Shown here: in pieces, positions 1-9,974 of the stretch
Layout of the letters: the number at the start of each line of letters is the position of its first letter
Numbering within the stretch: the stretch's first letter is position 1
Source: Marinospirillum alkaliphilum DSM 21637
GTDB taxonomy: Bacteria; Pseudomonadota; Gammaproteobacteria; Pseudomonadales; Halomonadaceae
Length of the DNA: 64,000 nucleotides
Assembly: GCF_900119735.1 (NCBI RefSeq)
Contig: NZ_FPJW01000002.1
Location: 1-64,000 of the forward strand
Direction of reading: 5' to 3'
Program-made: the position numbers and the translations under genes
Notes under the pieces: model-generated
What the model was told of the DNA's origin: nothing
What the model saw: the letters and a program-made list of their open reading frames with translations, nothing else
Databases searched by the model: none

Positions 1-546
1 TTCCCGATGGAGAAACGTCTGGATGACTTCGACTACCGCCATCAGACCACCATCACTAAGCGCCAGATCAGCGCTCTGCTGGACTTTAACTTCATCGATC
101 AACGTCAGAACCTGGTGTTCATCGGGCCACCGGGAGTCGGCAAAACGCATCTGGCCATCGGGCTGGGCTACAAAGCCATCGAAGCGGGTTATAAGGTGGC
201 CTTCAGAACCGCCATGGCCCTGGTGGAAGAACTGGAGCTGGCTGAAAAGCGGGGTGAACTGAAAAAACGGATCAGCCTACTGGCCAAAAATGACCTGCTG
301 ATCATTGATGAGCTGGGCTACCTGCCCATGAGCCGCCAGTCCCGCTACAACCTCTTCCAGTTGGTGAACAGCCTGTATGAATATCGATCAATCATCTTGA
401 CCACCAACAAGGACTTTACCGACTGGGGTGAGTTCTTCCATAACGACAATGTCGCCATCCCGATCGTGGACCGGATCATCCATCACTCACACATCTTCAT
501 GCTGGGAGGAGAAAGCTATCGACTGAAAGAAAAGTTAACCAACTAA
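1..546 (+). CDS. istB: IstB-like ATP-binding protein of an IS21-family element (5' end outside window)
   Basis: Helper ATPase of IS21-type transposition, an AAA+ protein related to DnaC that assists the IstA transposase. The frame is open from the first base, so the start lies upstream. The visible 181 residues contain a Walker A motif (GPPGVGKT, about residues 43-50 counted from the internal Met at position 7) and a Walker B motif (LLIIDELGY), followed by the TTNKDFTDWGEFF stretch typical of IstB. Family members are about 250 residues, so roughly 70 residues are missing at the left edge, and IstA should lie further left. The C-terminus appears intact. The element's right end follows about 60 bp downstream. 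Confidence 0.93.
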   Translation, partial: FPMEKRLDDFDYRHQTTITKRQISALLDFNFIDQRQNLVFIGPPGVGKTHLAIGLGYKAIEAGYKVAFRTAMALVEELELAEKRGELKKRISLLAKNDLLIIDELGYLPMSRQSRYNLFQLVNSLYEYRSIILTTNKDFTDWGEFFHNDNVAIPIVDRIIHHSHIFMLGGESYRLKEKLTN

Positions 547-553
547 CGCATCA

Positions 554-605
554 GGTGGGTCAATTTTATTGGCCAAAGGTGGGTCAAAATAAATGGCCAT
601 TGACA
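554..605. repeat. Right-end repeats and probable terminus of the IS21-type element
   Basis: Two near-identical 22-23 bp direct repeats of the form GGTGGGTCAA-N7-TGGCCA lie at 554-575 and 578-599. Sequence ending in TTGACA closes the block at about 605. IS21-family ends carry such multiple subterminal repeats for transposase binding. The exact terminus and the target duplication cannot be fixed without the left end. Confidence 0.7.
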
Positions 606-612
606 GGAGGCC

Positions 613-795
613 TTGGCATGGCCTGGTAAACACTACGACTACAACCAGATGTCGATGGTGGTGATCAACTACCTGGAACAGATCCAGCCTGGTACCCTCG
701 AATTTGCCCTGCATTACCTGATCGCTGAAAAGCTCGGCCTCTCTGCTTTTCACCAGCCTTACAAAAATGATGCTGAAGGCCGCCCGGCTTATGAC
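613..795 (+). pseudogene. N-terminal fragment of an IS1182-type transposase
   Basis: About 61 codons from a TTG at 613 read as the N-terminus of IS1182-family transposases (YDYNQMSMVVINY, then QPGT, then HYLI, then DAEGRPAYD). The family protein is roughly 450-500 residues, so nearly all of it is missing. The similarity stops at about 795, where a different gene (an HTH antitoxin) takes over. The IS21-type terminus lies only about 8 bp upstream of the fragment. The fragment is a dead remnant, and its family assignment rests on recognition of the conserved N-terminal motif. Confidence 0.7.
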
Positions 796-944
796 GCAAA
801 TGGAGTTTGCTTCAAAGTTCTGTATTAGTGTTGCGACCTTAAGGCACTGGGAGCGGGGTGATCGTACGCTGCATGGGGCCAGCCTTGGCTTTATTGCATG
901 TGGTTGCAAAAGAGCCTCAGGCTGTTTTGAGGGCTTTGAGTTAA
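791..944 (+). pseudogene. C-terminal remnant of a HigA/NadS-type HTH antitoxin, frameshifted
   Basis: From 791 the frame starting MTQMEFASKF and continuing through ISVATLRHWERGDRT is the helix-turn-helix core of XRE antitoxins of the HigA/NadS type. The normal C-terminus (LALLHVVAKEPQAVLRALS, stop at 942-944) continues one frame over from about 885, so a single-base indel near 880-885 breaks the gene. The N-terminal part is replaced by the IS1182 fragment, and no toxin gene remains beside it. The remnant is non-functional as it stands. Confidence 0.75.
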
Positions 945-1016
945 CAAGGCGCAGGGTGATCCCCGAAAAGCAACCGCGCCAATAAGTGAAGTTCGCGCTT
1001 CAAACAAAGCAGTTGA

Positions 1017-2693
1017 TTACTGGTGTATCTGTACCTTATCGTCTTGCAGGAAAAAGGTCACCTTGTCCAGTTCGCGGGTGACTTCGTAGCTTTTTCCGGC
1101 AATAGTGACCATTGTACCGGGGTAAGCACGGCGATTGACGATCACCTTGGCGGCATAAAAGCGGCGTAGTTCAGCTTCAATCAGGGTCAGCCGGGTGTTC
1201 AGTTCAAGCTGGTGTGCTTGCAGGCTTTCTTTGGCGCGAACCAGTTTGTCCTTCATTTCCAGCAGTTTTTTACGGCCCTGCTGACGGGTTTTGCGGGCCA
1301 GTTCAATCAGTTGGTATTTCTGGTTTTCCAGGTGATTCAGCTGGCTCAGCAGCAGGGTGTAGCGTTCCTGCAGCTCCTGGCACTCACCGACCACCAATTC
1401 GGTTTCGATGTAGGCAACAGCACCGCTGGTGTTGATTTCGATGTAGTCCACCGCTTCGATACGCCCACCCACCACCTGGCCCTTGCCTTCAACCTTCACA
1501 AAACCACCTGATTTGATGTTGGTGTGCATCACCTGGTTGCCGATCAACACTTCCTGACCGGCTTCAATCATGGCTTCATGCGCGAAGCGTGCCTTGACAC
1601 TGCAGGTGGCCTTTAATGCAGCTTTTTCCGACAGGTACTGGGCATCCTTGTGGCCGATGGCGCCACCGATGACTTCAATGTGTCCACCGGCCTGTACATA
1701 AGCAGCATCCACACCACCGTTGATTTTCACATCACCGGTGACCACCACCTGCATGCCATCACGAACGTCACCCTTGATTTCAACACTGCCCTTGTAGCGG
1801 ATGTGGCCACTTTCCACATCCACCTGATTCACCTTCAGCATCTCCTCCACCAGGGCACCCTTGTCATACAGCACCGGGATGCCGGCAGTGGCGGACAATA
1901 ATAAATTCTCGTCATCCTCGGCCAGTTTCACCGAGGCATCTTTGAGTTTGAACTGGATGTCCTTGCCATCCTTGGCGCGCAGGGTTTTACCGGCCACGTT
2001 CCAGCCTGCCTTGCCCTTGGTGGGGGGGTGGCGGCGCAGCAGTGGTGTATCAGGCTCAATGTAGGGGGTTTCCCCCCGATCCAGGTAATGAATGGTGCCG
2101 TATTCATCTTCGCGGGGGCGGCGGTCAGAGGCATCCTTGACCAGCACTGCCAGCCGAGCATCTTCACCGTTTTCGTGAGGCTCACCGTAAGCCACCACCG
2201 TGCAGTAAACATTTTCAGTGTTGTGCAGCCGAGCAGCCAGCTTGGCACTGGTCAGTTTTTCCAGTGCATCATCCAGCAGGCCTTTGACAACCTTGGCTTT
2301 TTTTAATGCCTGATCCAGCACGGCACGATCCACCGGTTTGCCGCGTCCTTTGGAGCCATGCAGTACCATGCCGGCAATAAGTTTGCTGGGGCTGACAAAT
2401 ACATCGACCCGGGCATCTTCAGGAATGCTGATGCAGGCGTCCCGAGGCTCCTTACGACGCACGGCATCCAGCAGCACCGTCACATTGGCCGGGATCAGTG
2501 GAAAGTCATCGGGTGGATAACCGGTATGCAGGGTGACTTCGGCAAATTGCTCGCGGGTCAGTTCCCGTCCCTTTTCAACCGGAACAAAGGTAGCCCAGAG
2601 TTCATTGTTGTCCCTCAGGTCATAACTGATGCCAAGATCCACTGCCGGGGGCAGTCCTGTATCCGTTGTTTCCGGGGATGACTTGTTATTCAT
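1017..2693 (-). CDS. FapA-family (DUF342) protein
   Basis: A 558-residue protein of the FapA/DUF342 family, a right-handed beta-helix polymer-like domain flanked by an N-terminal domain and a C-terminal coiled coil. Glycine-rich beta-helix repeats with the pattern GxVEIKGDV, GDVKINGGV and GGHIEVIGG fill the middle. A Gln/Leu/Lys-rich predicted coiled coil (ELQERYTLLLSQLNHLENQ onward) follows. The ATG at 2693 is chosen because an AGGAAG ribosome site lies about 8 bases upstream. The frame is open to 2780, but that stretch overlaps a terminator. Family members have been linked to flagellar assembly and polar localisation. Here the gene stands alone, so its role is unproven. Confidence 0.85.
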   Translation of the reverse strand: MNNKSSPETTDTGLPPAVDLGISYDLRDNNELWATFVPVEKGRELTREQFAEVTLHTGYPPDDFPLIPANVTVLLDAVRRKEPRDACISIPEDARVDVFVSPSKLIAGMVLHGSKGRGKPVDRAVLDQALKKAKVVKGLLDDALEKLTSAKLAARLHNTENVYCTVVAYGEPHENGEDARLAVLVKDASDRRPREDEYGTIHYLDRGETPYIEPDTPLLRRHPPTKGKAGWNVAGKTLRAKDGKDIQFKLKDASVKLAEDDENLLLSATAGIPVLYDKGALVEEMLKVNQVDVESGHIRYKGSVEIKGDVRDGMQVVVTGDVKINGGVDAAYVQAGGHIEVIGGAIGHKDAQYLSEKAALKATCSVKARFAHEAMIEAGQEVLIGNQVMHTNIKSGGFVKVEGKGQVVGGRIEAVDYIEINTSGAVAYIETELVVGECQELQERYTLLLSQLNHLENQKYQLIELARKTRQQGRKKLLEMKDKLVRAKESLQAHQLELNTRLTLIEAELRRFYAAKVIVNRRAYPGTMVTIAGKSYEVTRELDKVTFFLQDDKVQIHQ

Positions 2694-2736
2694 GGCCTTG
2701 CTTCCTGACTGCAGGTTTATGTAACCACTATAAGCC

Positions 2737-2777
2737 AGAAAAAAAAGAAAAGCAGCCGACCCGGAAGGGGTAGCTGC
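2737..2777 (-). terminator. Rho-independent terminator of the macA-macB-nodT operon
   Basis: On the minus strand, a GCAGC/ACCC - GGGT/GCTGC hairpin (2752-2777, loop CTTCC) is followed by a T-rich tail (2738-2751). It lies about 50 bp past the nodT-like gene and just before the FapA gene. Confidence 0.7.
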
Positions 2778-2828
2778 CATGAAAAAGGTTAAAAAGAGTA
2801 ATCAATATGTATAGTTAACGTGATGGCG

Positions 2829-4202
2829 TTACTGCCACCCACCACCCAGCGCCTTGTAGAGGTCCAGTCCTGCGTTCAGACGCGCCTGGCGTAACTGCAC
2901 CAGTTGTTCTTCGGCCTGTGCCAGGCTGCGCTGGCTGTCCAGCAGGTTGCTGAGGCTTTCAGTGCCGCCACGGTAGAGGCGTTCTGTCTGTGTGGCCAGC
3001 AGGCGCTGTTCATCCAGTAAGGCCAGTTGCTGCGTTTCCAGTTGCTGGGTCAGTTGCAGGCGATTGAGTGCATCTTCCACCTCAATCAGGGCGGTTAACA
3101 GGGTTTTGCGGTAACTTTCCAGCAGCTCCTGCTGGCGAGCCTGTGCCAGGGCAATCTGGCGTTTTCTGAGGCCATGGTCAAAGATGCTTTGTGTCAGGCT
3201 GGCGCTGATGCCCAGCGTTTGCACCGGATCACCGAGACTGAGGGTGTTGCTGGCCAGGGCTGCGGAGGCCGATAGTTGCATGCTGGGAAAAATGGCGGCA
3301 CGGGCGGCGGCAATGTTGGCATCAGCGGCCCGCAGGCGGGCTTCGCTGCTGGCCAGATCCGGTCGACGGGTCAGGATTTCAGTGGGCATGCCCGGGTCAG
3401 GATGAGTCAGTGATAATGCCAGTAGATCACCGGCAGGAGGGGTGAAGCCCTGAGCCGGAACACCCAGCAACAGTGCCAGCGCGTTGCGGGTTTGCTGCTG
3501 CTGACTTTGCAGGCTCTGCAGGCTGCTGCGCTGGTTGATGACCTGGCTGCGCTGCCGGGCCAGATCAGCACGGGTGGCGGTTCCCTGTTGCTGACGGGCT
3601 TCGATCAGTTGCAGTTGTTGTTCTGCGGCCTGCAGGTTGCCCGCTGCAGTCTGAACCTGAGCTTCCAGACTCAGCCACTGAAACCAGCTGTTGGCCACGG
3701 CAGCGGTCAGGCTCAGGCGTGCGGCATGCCAGTCATGCACGGTGGCCGCAAGGCTGGCTTGCCCGGCAGCGCGTTCGGCTGCCACCCGGCCCCAGAGGTC
3801 AATTTCATAGCTGGTGCTGACACTGGCATTGCTGGAATCACCACGACTGCTTTGTCCTTGTGTGGTGGTTTCCCGAACACCGGCACCCACATTAGCGGAT
3901 ACACCCGGCAGGGAGGAGGCGCGGGTGATGCCAAGCTGTGCTTCAGCCTGTTCTATGCGGTAACCGGCCATCAACAGATCAGGGCTGGAAGCGAGTGCCT
4001 GTTCAATCAGTTGGTCAAGTGCCGGGCTGTTGAATGCCTGCCACCAGTCCGCATCAGTGAAACGGACGCCATCACTGAGTTGTGTAACGGGTTGGTCCCA
4101 TTGTTCGGCCAGCTCCACATCCAGTTGTTGATACTGGATGTTGCGACTGCAGGCGCCCAGTAACAATAAGGGCAACAGCATAAAAAGCAGACGTGGTTTC
4201 AT
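2829..4202 (-). CDS. NodT-family outer-membrane efflux lipoprotein (TolC-like)
   Basis: A 457-residue outer-membrane channel component of a tripartite exporter. The signal peptide ends in a lipobox (LLLLGAC), so the mature protein is predicted to be acylated at Cys. Two OEP repeats rich in Gln/Ala/Leu helices follow, with the family landmarks YEIDLWGR and ILTRRPDL. The ATG at 4202 is preferred over the GTG at 4208 because GGAG lies 5 bases upstream. The preceding macB stop (4205-4207) is 2 bases before this ATG, so the genes are translationally coupled. It should provide the outer-membrane exit for the MacA-MacB pump encoded upstream. Confidence 0.93.
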   Translation of the reverse strand: MKPRLLFMLLPLLLLGACSRNIQYQQLDVELAEQWDQPVTQLSDGVRFTDADWWQAFNSPALDQLIEQALASSPDLLMAGYRIEQAEAQLGITRASSLPGVSANVGAGVRETTTQGQSSRGDSSNASVSTSYEIDLWGRVAAERAAGQASLAATVHDWHAARLSLTAAVANSWFQWLSLEAQVQTAAGNLQAAEQQLQLIEARQQQGTATRADLARQRSQVINQRSSLQSLQSQQQQTRNALALLLGVPAQGFTPPAGDLLALSLTHPDPGMPTEILTRRPDLASSEARLRAADANIAAARAAIFPSMQLSASAALASNTLSLGDPVQTLGISASLTQSIFDHGLRKRQIALAQARQQELLESYRKTLLTALIEVEDALNRLQLTQQLETQQLALLDEQRLLATQTERLYRGGTESLSNLLDSQRSLAQAEEQLVQLRQARLNAGLDLYKALGGGWQ

Positions 4203-4204
4203 GA

Positions 4205-6139
4205 TCACTCCGTGGACAGTGCGCGCACCGGGTCAAGATGAGCTGCCTTGCGAGCCGGTAGGTATCCAAATATCAGGCCAGTGGCAAAGGCGCAGCAAAA
4301 AGCCAGTACCACCGGGAAAACAGAGAAGTGCACGGCGGTACCCAGATAACCCACCAGCCAGGCAGTACCCAGCCCGATAGCTACTCCGATCAGTCCGCCC
4401 AGCGCAGAAATGGTCAGGGCTTCTATCAGAAACTGCTGCAGGATGTTGCGGGTTCTTGCTCCGGTGGCCAGTCGAATGCCGATTTCGCGAGTGCGCTCGG
4501 TGACGGAAACCAGCATGATGTTCATCACCCCGACACCACCGACCAGTAGGGAAATGGCCGCCACGGACCCTAACAGCAGGGTGAAGGTGTTCTGGGTTTC
4601 GGTGACATTGTCGATCAGGGATGCCATGTTGCGAATCTGAAAGTCCTCAATGCCATGGCGAGCCAGCAGCAGGCTGTGAATGGCTGCTTCGGTTTCATCC
4701 ATGCGGCTGACATCATCCACGGCCACGGTGACATTGCGCAGGTGGCGTTGACCGAAAATGCGCAGGCTGCCGGTGTTGAACGGCACCAACACCACATCAT
4801 CCTGATCCTGCCCCATGGGTGAGGCGCCCCGGGCGGACATCACGCCAATCACTTGCAGCAGTGTGCCGTCTGCCATTACATACTCACCCAGGGGTGAGCG
4901 GCCCGGAAACAGGTTGCGAGCCACGGTCTGACCAATCACCGCCACAGTGGCAAACTGGGTGTCATCTTCATGGCTGAAAAAGGTGCCCTGAGCCACCGGC
5001 CATTGCCGGGCGATGGGGAAATCTGCCGAAGTGGCATTGATCTCGGTGCTGGCATCCTGGTTGCCGTAGCGCAGGGTGGCGCTGCGGCTTAATTCCGGAA
5101 TGGCGGCCAGCAGGTTGGGAATCTGCTGATTGATGGCGGTGACATCTTCCGGAACCAGGGTGGCAGGCCAGCGTCCACGTTGGTTGGGGCCGCCGGGGCG
5201 CACCAGCAGCAGGTTGCTGCCCATGGCACTGATGCGTTCCACCACTTCATGACGGGCACCATCCCCGATGGCCAGCATGGCAATCACCGAAGCCACACCG
5301 ATCACAATGCCCAGCAGGGTCAGCAGCGTGCGAAACAGATTGCGGTGCAGGGCAGTGAAAGCGGCTTTGGTGGCTTCCCAGATATCCAGCAGTGGGCGCT
5401 CACGACTGGCACCGGGGGTATGCTGCTGACTGGTCTGAATGCTGCTGCCGGAATCATGGATGATTTCACCGTCACGGATTTCAATGATGCGGTCTGCATG
5501 GGCTGCCACTTCCGGGTCGTGGGTGATCAATAGCAGGGTATGGCCCTGATCGGACAGTTCCCTCAGCAGTTTCATCACCTCCTGACCACTGTGGCTGTCC
5601 AGTGCACCGGTGGGTTCATCGGCCAGTATCACCTGACCGCCGTTCATCAGTGCCCGGGCAATGGACACCCGTTGTTGTTGACCACCGGACAACTGACCCG
5701 GCAAGTGCCAGGCACGATCACTGAGTCCCAGTCTGGCCAGCAGCTCCAGAGCACGCTGGCGGCGCTCAGCAGGTGGTTCACCGGCATAAATGGCTGGCAA
5801 CTCAACATTGTTGACGGCAGGGGTGCCGGGCAGCAGGTGGTAACTCTGAAATACAAAACCAAAGGCTTCCCGCCGCAGGCGCGCCAGTTCATCCTTGCTC
5901 AGCGTGGAAACTGGTTGGCCACGAAACAGGTATTCACCGGAGGTGGGACGGTCCAGGCAACCCAGCAGGTTCATCAGGGTGGATTTGCCGGAACCGGAAC
6001 TGCCGATGATGGCAACAAACTCACCGTCATGAATGGTCAGGTCCAGCCCTTTCAGCACCTGCAGTGTCTGGTCACCATTACTGAAACTGCGGGTCAGTCC
6101 CTGCAGCTGAATTAATGGGGGAGCAACGGCATTGATCAT
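4205..6139 (-). CDS. macB: MacB-type ABC exporter, fused ATPase and permease
   Basis: A 644-residue inner-membrane ABC transporter of the MacB type, exporting substrates such as macrolides, lipids or peptides with mechanotransmission to MacA and an outer-membrane channel. The N-terminal ATPase shows Walker [10 protein letters not shown] (46-54), signature LSGGQQQRV (150-158) and Walker B ILADEP (171-176). One transmembrane helix near residue 275, a large periplasmic domain, and three C-terminal helices follow. The length matches the family. The start overlaps the macA stop by 4 bases (ATGA). The substrate cannot be read from the sequence. Confidence 0.95.
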   Translation of the reverse strand: MINAVAPPLIQLQGLTRSFSNGDQTLQVLKGLDLTIHDGEFVAIIGSSGSGKSTLMNLLGCLDRPTSGEYLFRGQPVSTLSKDELARLRREAFGFVFQSYHLLPGTPAVNNVELPAIYAGEPPAERRQRALELLARLGLSDRAWHLPGQLSGGQQQRVSIARALMNGGQVILADEPTGALDSHSGQEVMKLLRELSDQGHTLLLITHDPEVAAHADRIIEIRDGEIIHDSGSSIQTSQQHTPGASRERPLLDIWEATKAAFTALHRNLFRTLLTLLGIVIGVASVIAMLAIGDGARHEVVERISAMGSNLLLVRPGGPNQRGRWPATLVPEDVTAINQQIPNLLAAIPELSRSATLRYGNQDASTEINATSADFPIARQWPVAQGTFFSHEDDTQFATVAVIGQTVARNLFPGRSPLGEYVMADGTLLQVIGVMSARGASPMGQDQDDVVLVPFNTGSLRIFGQRHLRNVTVAVDDVSRMDETEAAIHSLLLARHGIEDFQIRNMASLIDNVTETQNTFTLLLGSVAAISLLVGGVGVMNIMLVSVTERTREIGIRLATGARTRNILQQFLIEALTISALGGLIGVAIGLGTAWLVGYLGTAVHFSVFPVVLAFCCAFATGLIFGYLPARKAAHLDPVRALSTE

Positions 6140-7311
6140 AAACGTGGCATTCCGGTCGGACGGTTGATGTTGCCGGTATTGTTACCAGTGGCACGGTTCT
6201 GCTGCCCGCCGGTTTGCAGCACCACCACCTCACCCTCCTCAAGACCTGACAGAACCTCTGCCTGAATGCGGTTGTTGACACCGATCTGCACTTCACGCAA
6301 CTGCTGACTGCCATCGGCTGCCAGCACACGGACCTGATACTGGTTGCGCTGTACACGCTGGAGTGCGGCTGTGGGTATCAGCAGGGCATTGTCAGTCTGG
6401 GCCACAACAAAAAACACCTGAGCGGTCATCTGCGGCAATAACTGACCACGACGGTTTTCCACATCAAAAGGCGCGTTGTAAAGCACCACATTGTTTTCAA
6501 TCACCGGGGTGGGTTCAATGCGCAGCAGCTGGCCTTGCCAGCGCTGGTTCTGGCTGCCAAGGGTTGTGAAGTAAGCCGGCATGCCGGGGCGCAGGCGGCT
6601 GATGTCTGCTTCGGACACACGGGTTTCCACCCGCATTTGACTGAGATCAGCCACTTGCAGGATCACTGGTGCCTGCTGGTTGGCATTCAGGGTTTGCCCC
6701 TGCCGGGCACTGATTGATACCACCGTGCCGCTGATGGGAGCCAGAATACGGGCATACTCCAGATTGGCTTCATCGGCAGCCAGGGAAGACTGGTTCTGTT
6801 CTATCTGGGCTTGCAGCTGTTCAACCTGCGCCTGAGATGACAGGTAGCTGGCCTCTGCCTGCTGCAGCGCCTCTTCGGTTACCGCATCATCAGCGCGCAG
6901 GTTTTGCTGACGTTGATAATGGTGTTTGGCCAGTTGCAACTGGGCCTGGCGGTCGCGTAGCTGGGCAGCCTGAGCGCGTAACTGGGCGCGACTGGCAGCA
7001 ACATTGGCTTCCAGCACACGGGCATCAATTTCTGCCAGCAGTTGTCCGGCTTCCACCTGATCACCCACTTCCACGTGCAGATGGGTCAACTGACCGGAAA
7101 TCTGTGCACCAACATCCACGTAGTTGGCAGGTTTTAGTGTGCCGGTGGCGGTGACCTGATCCTGCAGGTTGCCACGCTCAACCCTGGCTGTTGGCAAATG
7201 GGTCTGTTCTTTGGGGCTTTTAAAATACTGCCAGCCAAAGTAACTCGCCAGAGTCAGTGGAATCAGAAGCAGCAGCCAGAAGCTGCGTCGGGACAGGCGT
7301 TGTGCTTGCAT
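6136..7311 (-). CDS. macA: MacA-type periplasmic membrane-fusion protein
   Basis: A 391-residue HlyD/MacA-family adaptor linking MacB to the outer-membrane channel. A membrane anchor spans residues 11-27, followed by the lipoyl half-motifs [19 protein letters not shown] and [12 protein letters not shown], which flank a Gln/Ala-rich alpha-helical hairpin (about 105-190). Beta-barrel and membrane-proximal domains follow. It is the first gene of the macA-macB-nodT operon, and its promoter should lie in 7312-7526, where I see no recognisable operator. Confidence 0.94.
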   Translation of the reverse strand: MQAQRLSRRSFWLLLLIPLTLASYFGWQYFKSPKEQTHLPTARVERGNLQDQVTATGTLKPANYVDVGAQISGQLTHLHVEVGDQVEAGQLLAEIDARVLEANVAASRAQLRAQAAQLRDRQAQLQLAKHHYQRQQNLRADDAVTEEALQQAEASYLSSQAQVEQLQAQIEQNQSSLAADEANLEYARILAPISGTVVSISARQGQTLNANQQAPVILQVADLSQMRVETRVSEADISRLRPGMPAYFTTLGSQNQRWQGQLLRIEPTPVIENNVVLYNAPFDVENRRGQLLPQMTAQVFFVVAQTDNALLIPTAALQRVQRNQYQVRVLAADGSQQLREVQIGVNNRIQAEVLSGLEEGEVVVLQTGGQQNRATGNNTGNINRPTGMPRL

Positions 7312-7408
7312 GGTCGATGGCGTTCCTTCAGGGATCAGGTCTCAGATTAAAGACCCATTCTGTAACAGAATTATCCCGGTGTCAGAAAGGAGTGTCGCGG
7401 AATGTCGC

Positions 7409-7434
7409 AAAAAAACCGCGCCGAAGCGCGGTAA
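7409..7434 (-). terminator. Rho-independent terminator of the TonB-dependent receptor gene
   Basis: On the minus strand, a CCGCGC-TTCG-GCGCGG hairpin is followed by seven T residues. It lies about 95 bp past the receptor stop codon and upstream of macA, separating the two transcription units. Confidence 0.88.
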
Positions 7435-7526
7435 AGTGGAGAAGTTCAGGCTGCAGCAGGGCTGGCAACCTGAGCTGATGCCATTAAAGCATCAGGTTGT
7501 CACAGAAGTGTGTCACCCTGGACTGA

Positions 7527-9761
7527 TCAGAAATTGTAGGTGCCGGACAGCCAGAAGGTACGACCGGGCAACACACCACCGGCAACACTCTGGGTGCTGT
7601 GGAAATACTCGCTCGCCCAGTAGGTATCACCGTTATATTCATAGGTCTTGAAGCCAGCCATGTCCTTGTCCAGCAGGTTGGTGATGGTGGCATTCAGATT
7701 GAATTGCTGATTGACCCGGTAGGCACCACCCAGATCAAACAGCAGGTAGGATTTCAGGTCACCTACGGTATCAATCAATGCCTTGTTCTGATCGGTCAAA
7801 TCTTCATAGTTGCCGGTAAAACGTTGTGACTCACTGCGGTAAGTGCCTTTTAACCACAGGCTTAACTGATCAGTGGCTGCCCAGCGCAAGGTGGCATTGG
7901 CCATGTGTTTCGGGGTATTGCCGAGCTTGCCGTTTTTCTCACCGTCTGCAATCACTTCGCTGTCGGTTCTTGTGTAGTTGGCAGCCAGGGTCCAGCTATC
8001 GGTCAGTTCAATTCTGGCAGTGATTTCCGCACCCCAGGTTTTGGCTTCATCCACATTGGTGGCATAGGTGGCAGTCGGGTTGGCTGAGCAGCTTGAAATT
8101 GGATCGGTGCTGCAGTCACCGGTGCCGCCAACGATACGATCCTCAATTCGGTTCTGGAACAGGGTGATGGAGCCGGAGAATCCCTGACGGTTGTCATACA
8201 GGGCACTGATTTCAGTGTTGGTGCTGACTTCCGGTTTCAGGTCCGGGTTGCCGATGTTAATGGTGGCGCCCTGGCCAGAGATACCATTAATGCCATCAAT
8301 CAACTGATTCAGGTTAGGGGCACGGTAACCCTTGTTTACACCGCCCTTGAGCACCAATTCATCAGTGGTATTCCAGACCAGGTAAGCACGCGGGCTGAAG
8401 TGGCCACCAAAGGCATCATGCCGGTCATAACGGCCACCCAGAGTGGCCGCCAGGTCATCAGTGAAACGCCACTCATCTTCAGCAAACACGGCAACCATGG
8501 TCTGGTCGTGGGTTTCGGTCAGCAGGCCATCTTCCAGTTCCGCTTGCCAGTACTGTGCGCCCAGTGTGGTGACATGCTTGTCAATGAAAGAGGTCACGTA
8601 TTTGGTATCAAGGATGGTGTTGGTGGTTTCCAGTTTGCGGTCATCACCGATGGTGAAGGTTTGACCATCCACGGTGTAGGTGTTGCCGATCACGTTGCCG
8701 GGGATGGTGCGTCCAATCGTTTCGGTGGTGGTGCGGCTGAGGCTGGAATCCACCACGCCGGTGCTCAGGCGGCTGGTGTGACCGATGGCAAGCTGGGTGC
8801 GGTTGAATTCCATGTAGTCTTTGTAACCCGGTGCAGCATTGGGGTTGATGGCTGCAGTGTTCCAGCAGTTGGCACCGCCACCGGTGCCGGTGGATTTGCC
8901 ATCGATATTGCCCAGACGGCAATCCTGGTTGTTGTACCAGGTTTCAGCACGATCCACATCCAGCCACAGGTCATGCTCTTGAGAGGGAGTCCAGGTCAGA
9001 CGTGCACCGATATTGGTTTGTTCACTTTCACCTGGTGCGGGGTTGCGACCGGCCCGATCTGCACCGGGTGCCAGAATCCACTCGGTGGCTTCACGGTCAT
9101 AACGACTGGCGCGCACGGCCAGTCCCAGCAGATTGTTGATCAGCGGACCTGCAGCATAAATATCCACCTTGCGGGTTTTACCCCAGTCGCTGTCCTGCGG
9201 AATGCCTGCTTCCAGGCGCACAGAGCCGCCCCACTCAGGAGCCACCTTGCGGGTGATGATGTTGACTACACCACCGACAGCGTCCGAACCATAGAGTGTT
9301 GACATGGGGCCGCGAATCACTTCGATGCGTTCAATGGCGGACAGGGGTGGCATAAAGCTGGTCATGGCAGCACCAAAACCATTGGGAGTCACATCACCAG
9401 CCACATTCTGGCGGCGACCATCAATCAGGATCAGGGTGTATTCACTGGGCAGACCACGAATGCGGATGTCCAGACCACCGGTTTTACCGGTACCACTGAG
9501 CACATCCACACCCTCCACATCAGCCAGGGCTTCTGCCAGGTCACGAAACTGTTTGGTTTCCAGATCTTCACGGGTGATGACGGTGATGGAGGCCGGTGCC
9601 TCGGTCACGTTCTGCTCAAAACCAGCGGCAGTGACAACCACTGTGCCCATGTGTTGCGGGTTGTTGGCTAACAAGGGCCCCGAGCTGCCTAAACCCAACG
9701 CAAGCAGGGCATAAACAAGAGGGTGACGAGATAGGTTTGTCGGACGGTTAGTAATGTGCAC
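7527..9761 (-). CDS. TonB-dependent outer-membrane receptor (CirA/FepA-like)
   Basis: A 744-residue outer-membrane receptor for an iron chelate or other metal complex. A signal peptide (about residues 1-33, ending LLAN) is followed by a TonB-box-like segment (MGTVVVTAAG). Next come the plug domain (ASITVITREDLE, RIRGLPSEYTLILIDGRRQ, RIEVIRGPMSTLYGSDAVGGVVNIIT) and a 22-strand barrel ending in the usual terminal Phe (GTYNF). The plug motifs resemble colicin I/enterobactin receptors. A Fur-box-like operator lies upstream, so iron repression is likely. The gene lies downstream of the metal ABC operon on the same strand, separated from it by a divergent methyltransferase gene, and may serve the same metal. 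The ligand is unknown. Confidence 0.93.
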   Translation of the reverse strand: MHITNRPTNLSRHPLVYALLALGLGSSGPLLANNPQHMGTVVVTAAGFEQNVTEAPASITVITREDLETKQFRDLAEALADVEGVDVLSGTGKTGGLDIRIRGLPSEYTLILIDGRRQNVAGDVTPNGFGAAMTSFMPPLSAIERIEVIRGPMSTLYGSDAVGGVVNIITRKVAPEWGGSVRLEAGIPQDSDWGKTRKVDIYAAGPLINNLLGLAVRASRYDREATEWILAPGADRAGRNPAPGESEQTNIGARLTWTPSQEHDLWLDVDRAETWYNNQDCRLGNIDGKSTGTGGGANCWNTAAINPNAAPGYKDYMEFNRTQLAIGHTSRLSTGVVDSSLSRTTTETIGRTIPGNVIGNTYTVDGQTFTIGDDRKLETTNTILDTKYVTSFIDKHVTTLGAQYWQAELEDGLLTETHDQTMVAVFAEDEWRFTDDLAATLGGRYDRHDAFGGHFSPRAYLVWNTTDELVLKGGVNKGYRAPNLNQLIDGINGISGQGATINIGNPDLKPEVSTNTEISALYDNRQGFSGSITLFQNRIEDRIVGGTGDCSTDPISSCSANPTATYATNVDEAKTWGAEITARIELTDSWTLAANYTRTDSEVIADGEKNGKLGNTPKHMANATLRWAATDQLSLWLKGTYRSESQRFTGNYEDLTDQNKALIDTVGDLKSYLLFDLGGAYRVNQQFNLNATITNLLDKDMAGFKTYEYNGDTYWASEYFHSTQSVAGGVLPGRTFWLSGTYNF

Positions 9762-9853
9762 GCTGAAGTCTCCAGTCAGTTGTTGGTAAGGGCTGGCTGG
9801 CTACTCCTGTTGTTTTGTGGGACCGGAGGATAATCTGGCTGGCTTGCCTTTAT

Positions 9854-9872
9854 GCAAATGATAATGCATATC
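9854..9872 (-). promoter_or_regulatory. Fur-box-like operator of the TonB-dependent receptor
   Basis: The 19 bp at 9854-9872 agree with the classical GATAATGATAATCATTATC box at 14 of 19 positions (core AATGATAAT). The site lies about 95 bp upstream of the receptor start in otherwise AT-rich DNA. Confidence 0.65.
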
Positions 9873-9974
9873 AGTAGGCTTTGTATAGGGCCAATGCTCA
9901 TTGAATAAAACTTTGCAGCCTGTTGTTGCTTGTAAGCTGAGCCTGGCTTGTTATGCTTGGCTGCCGGATTCAAC

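Noticed and set aside
2694-2780. 29-codon N-terminal extension of the FapA-like protein
   Set aside because: It runs through the preceding operon's terminator hairpin, and the ATG at 2693 has a good ribosome site.
3492-4163. 223-codon plus-strand frame inside the NodT gene
   Set aside because: Antisense shadow, with no homology or start signals.
8400-9302. 300-codon plus-strand frame inside the TonB receptor
   Set aside because: Antisense shadow of a well-supported receptor, with no recognisable domain.
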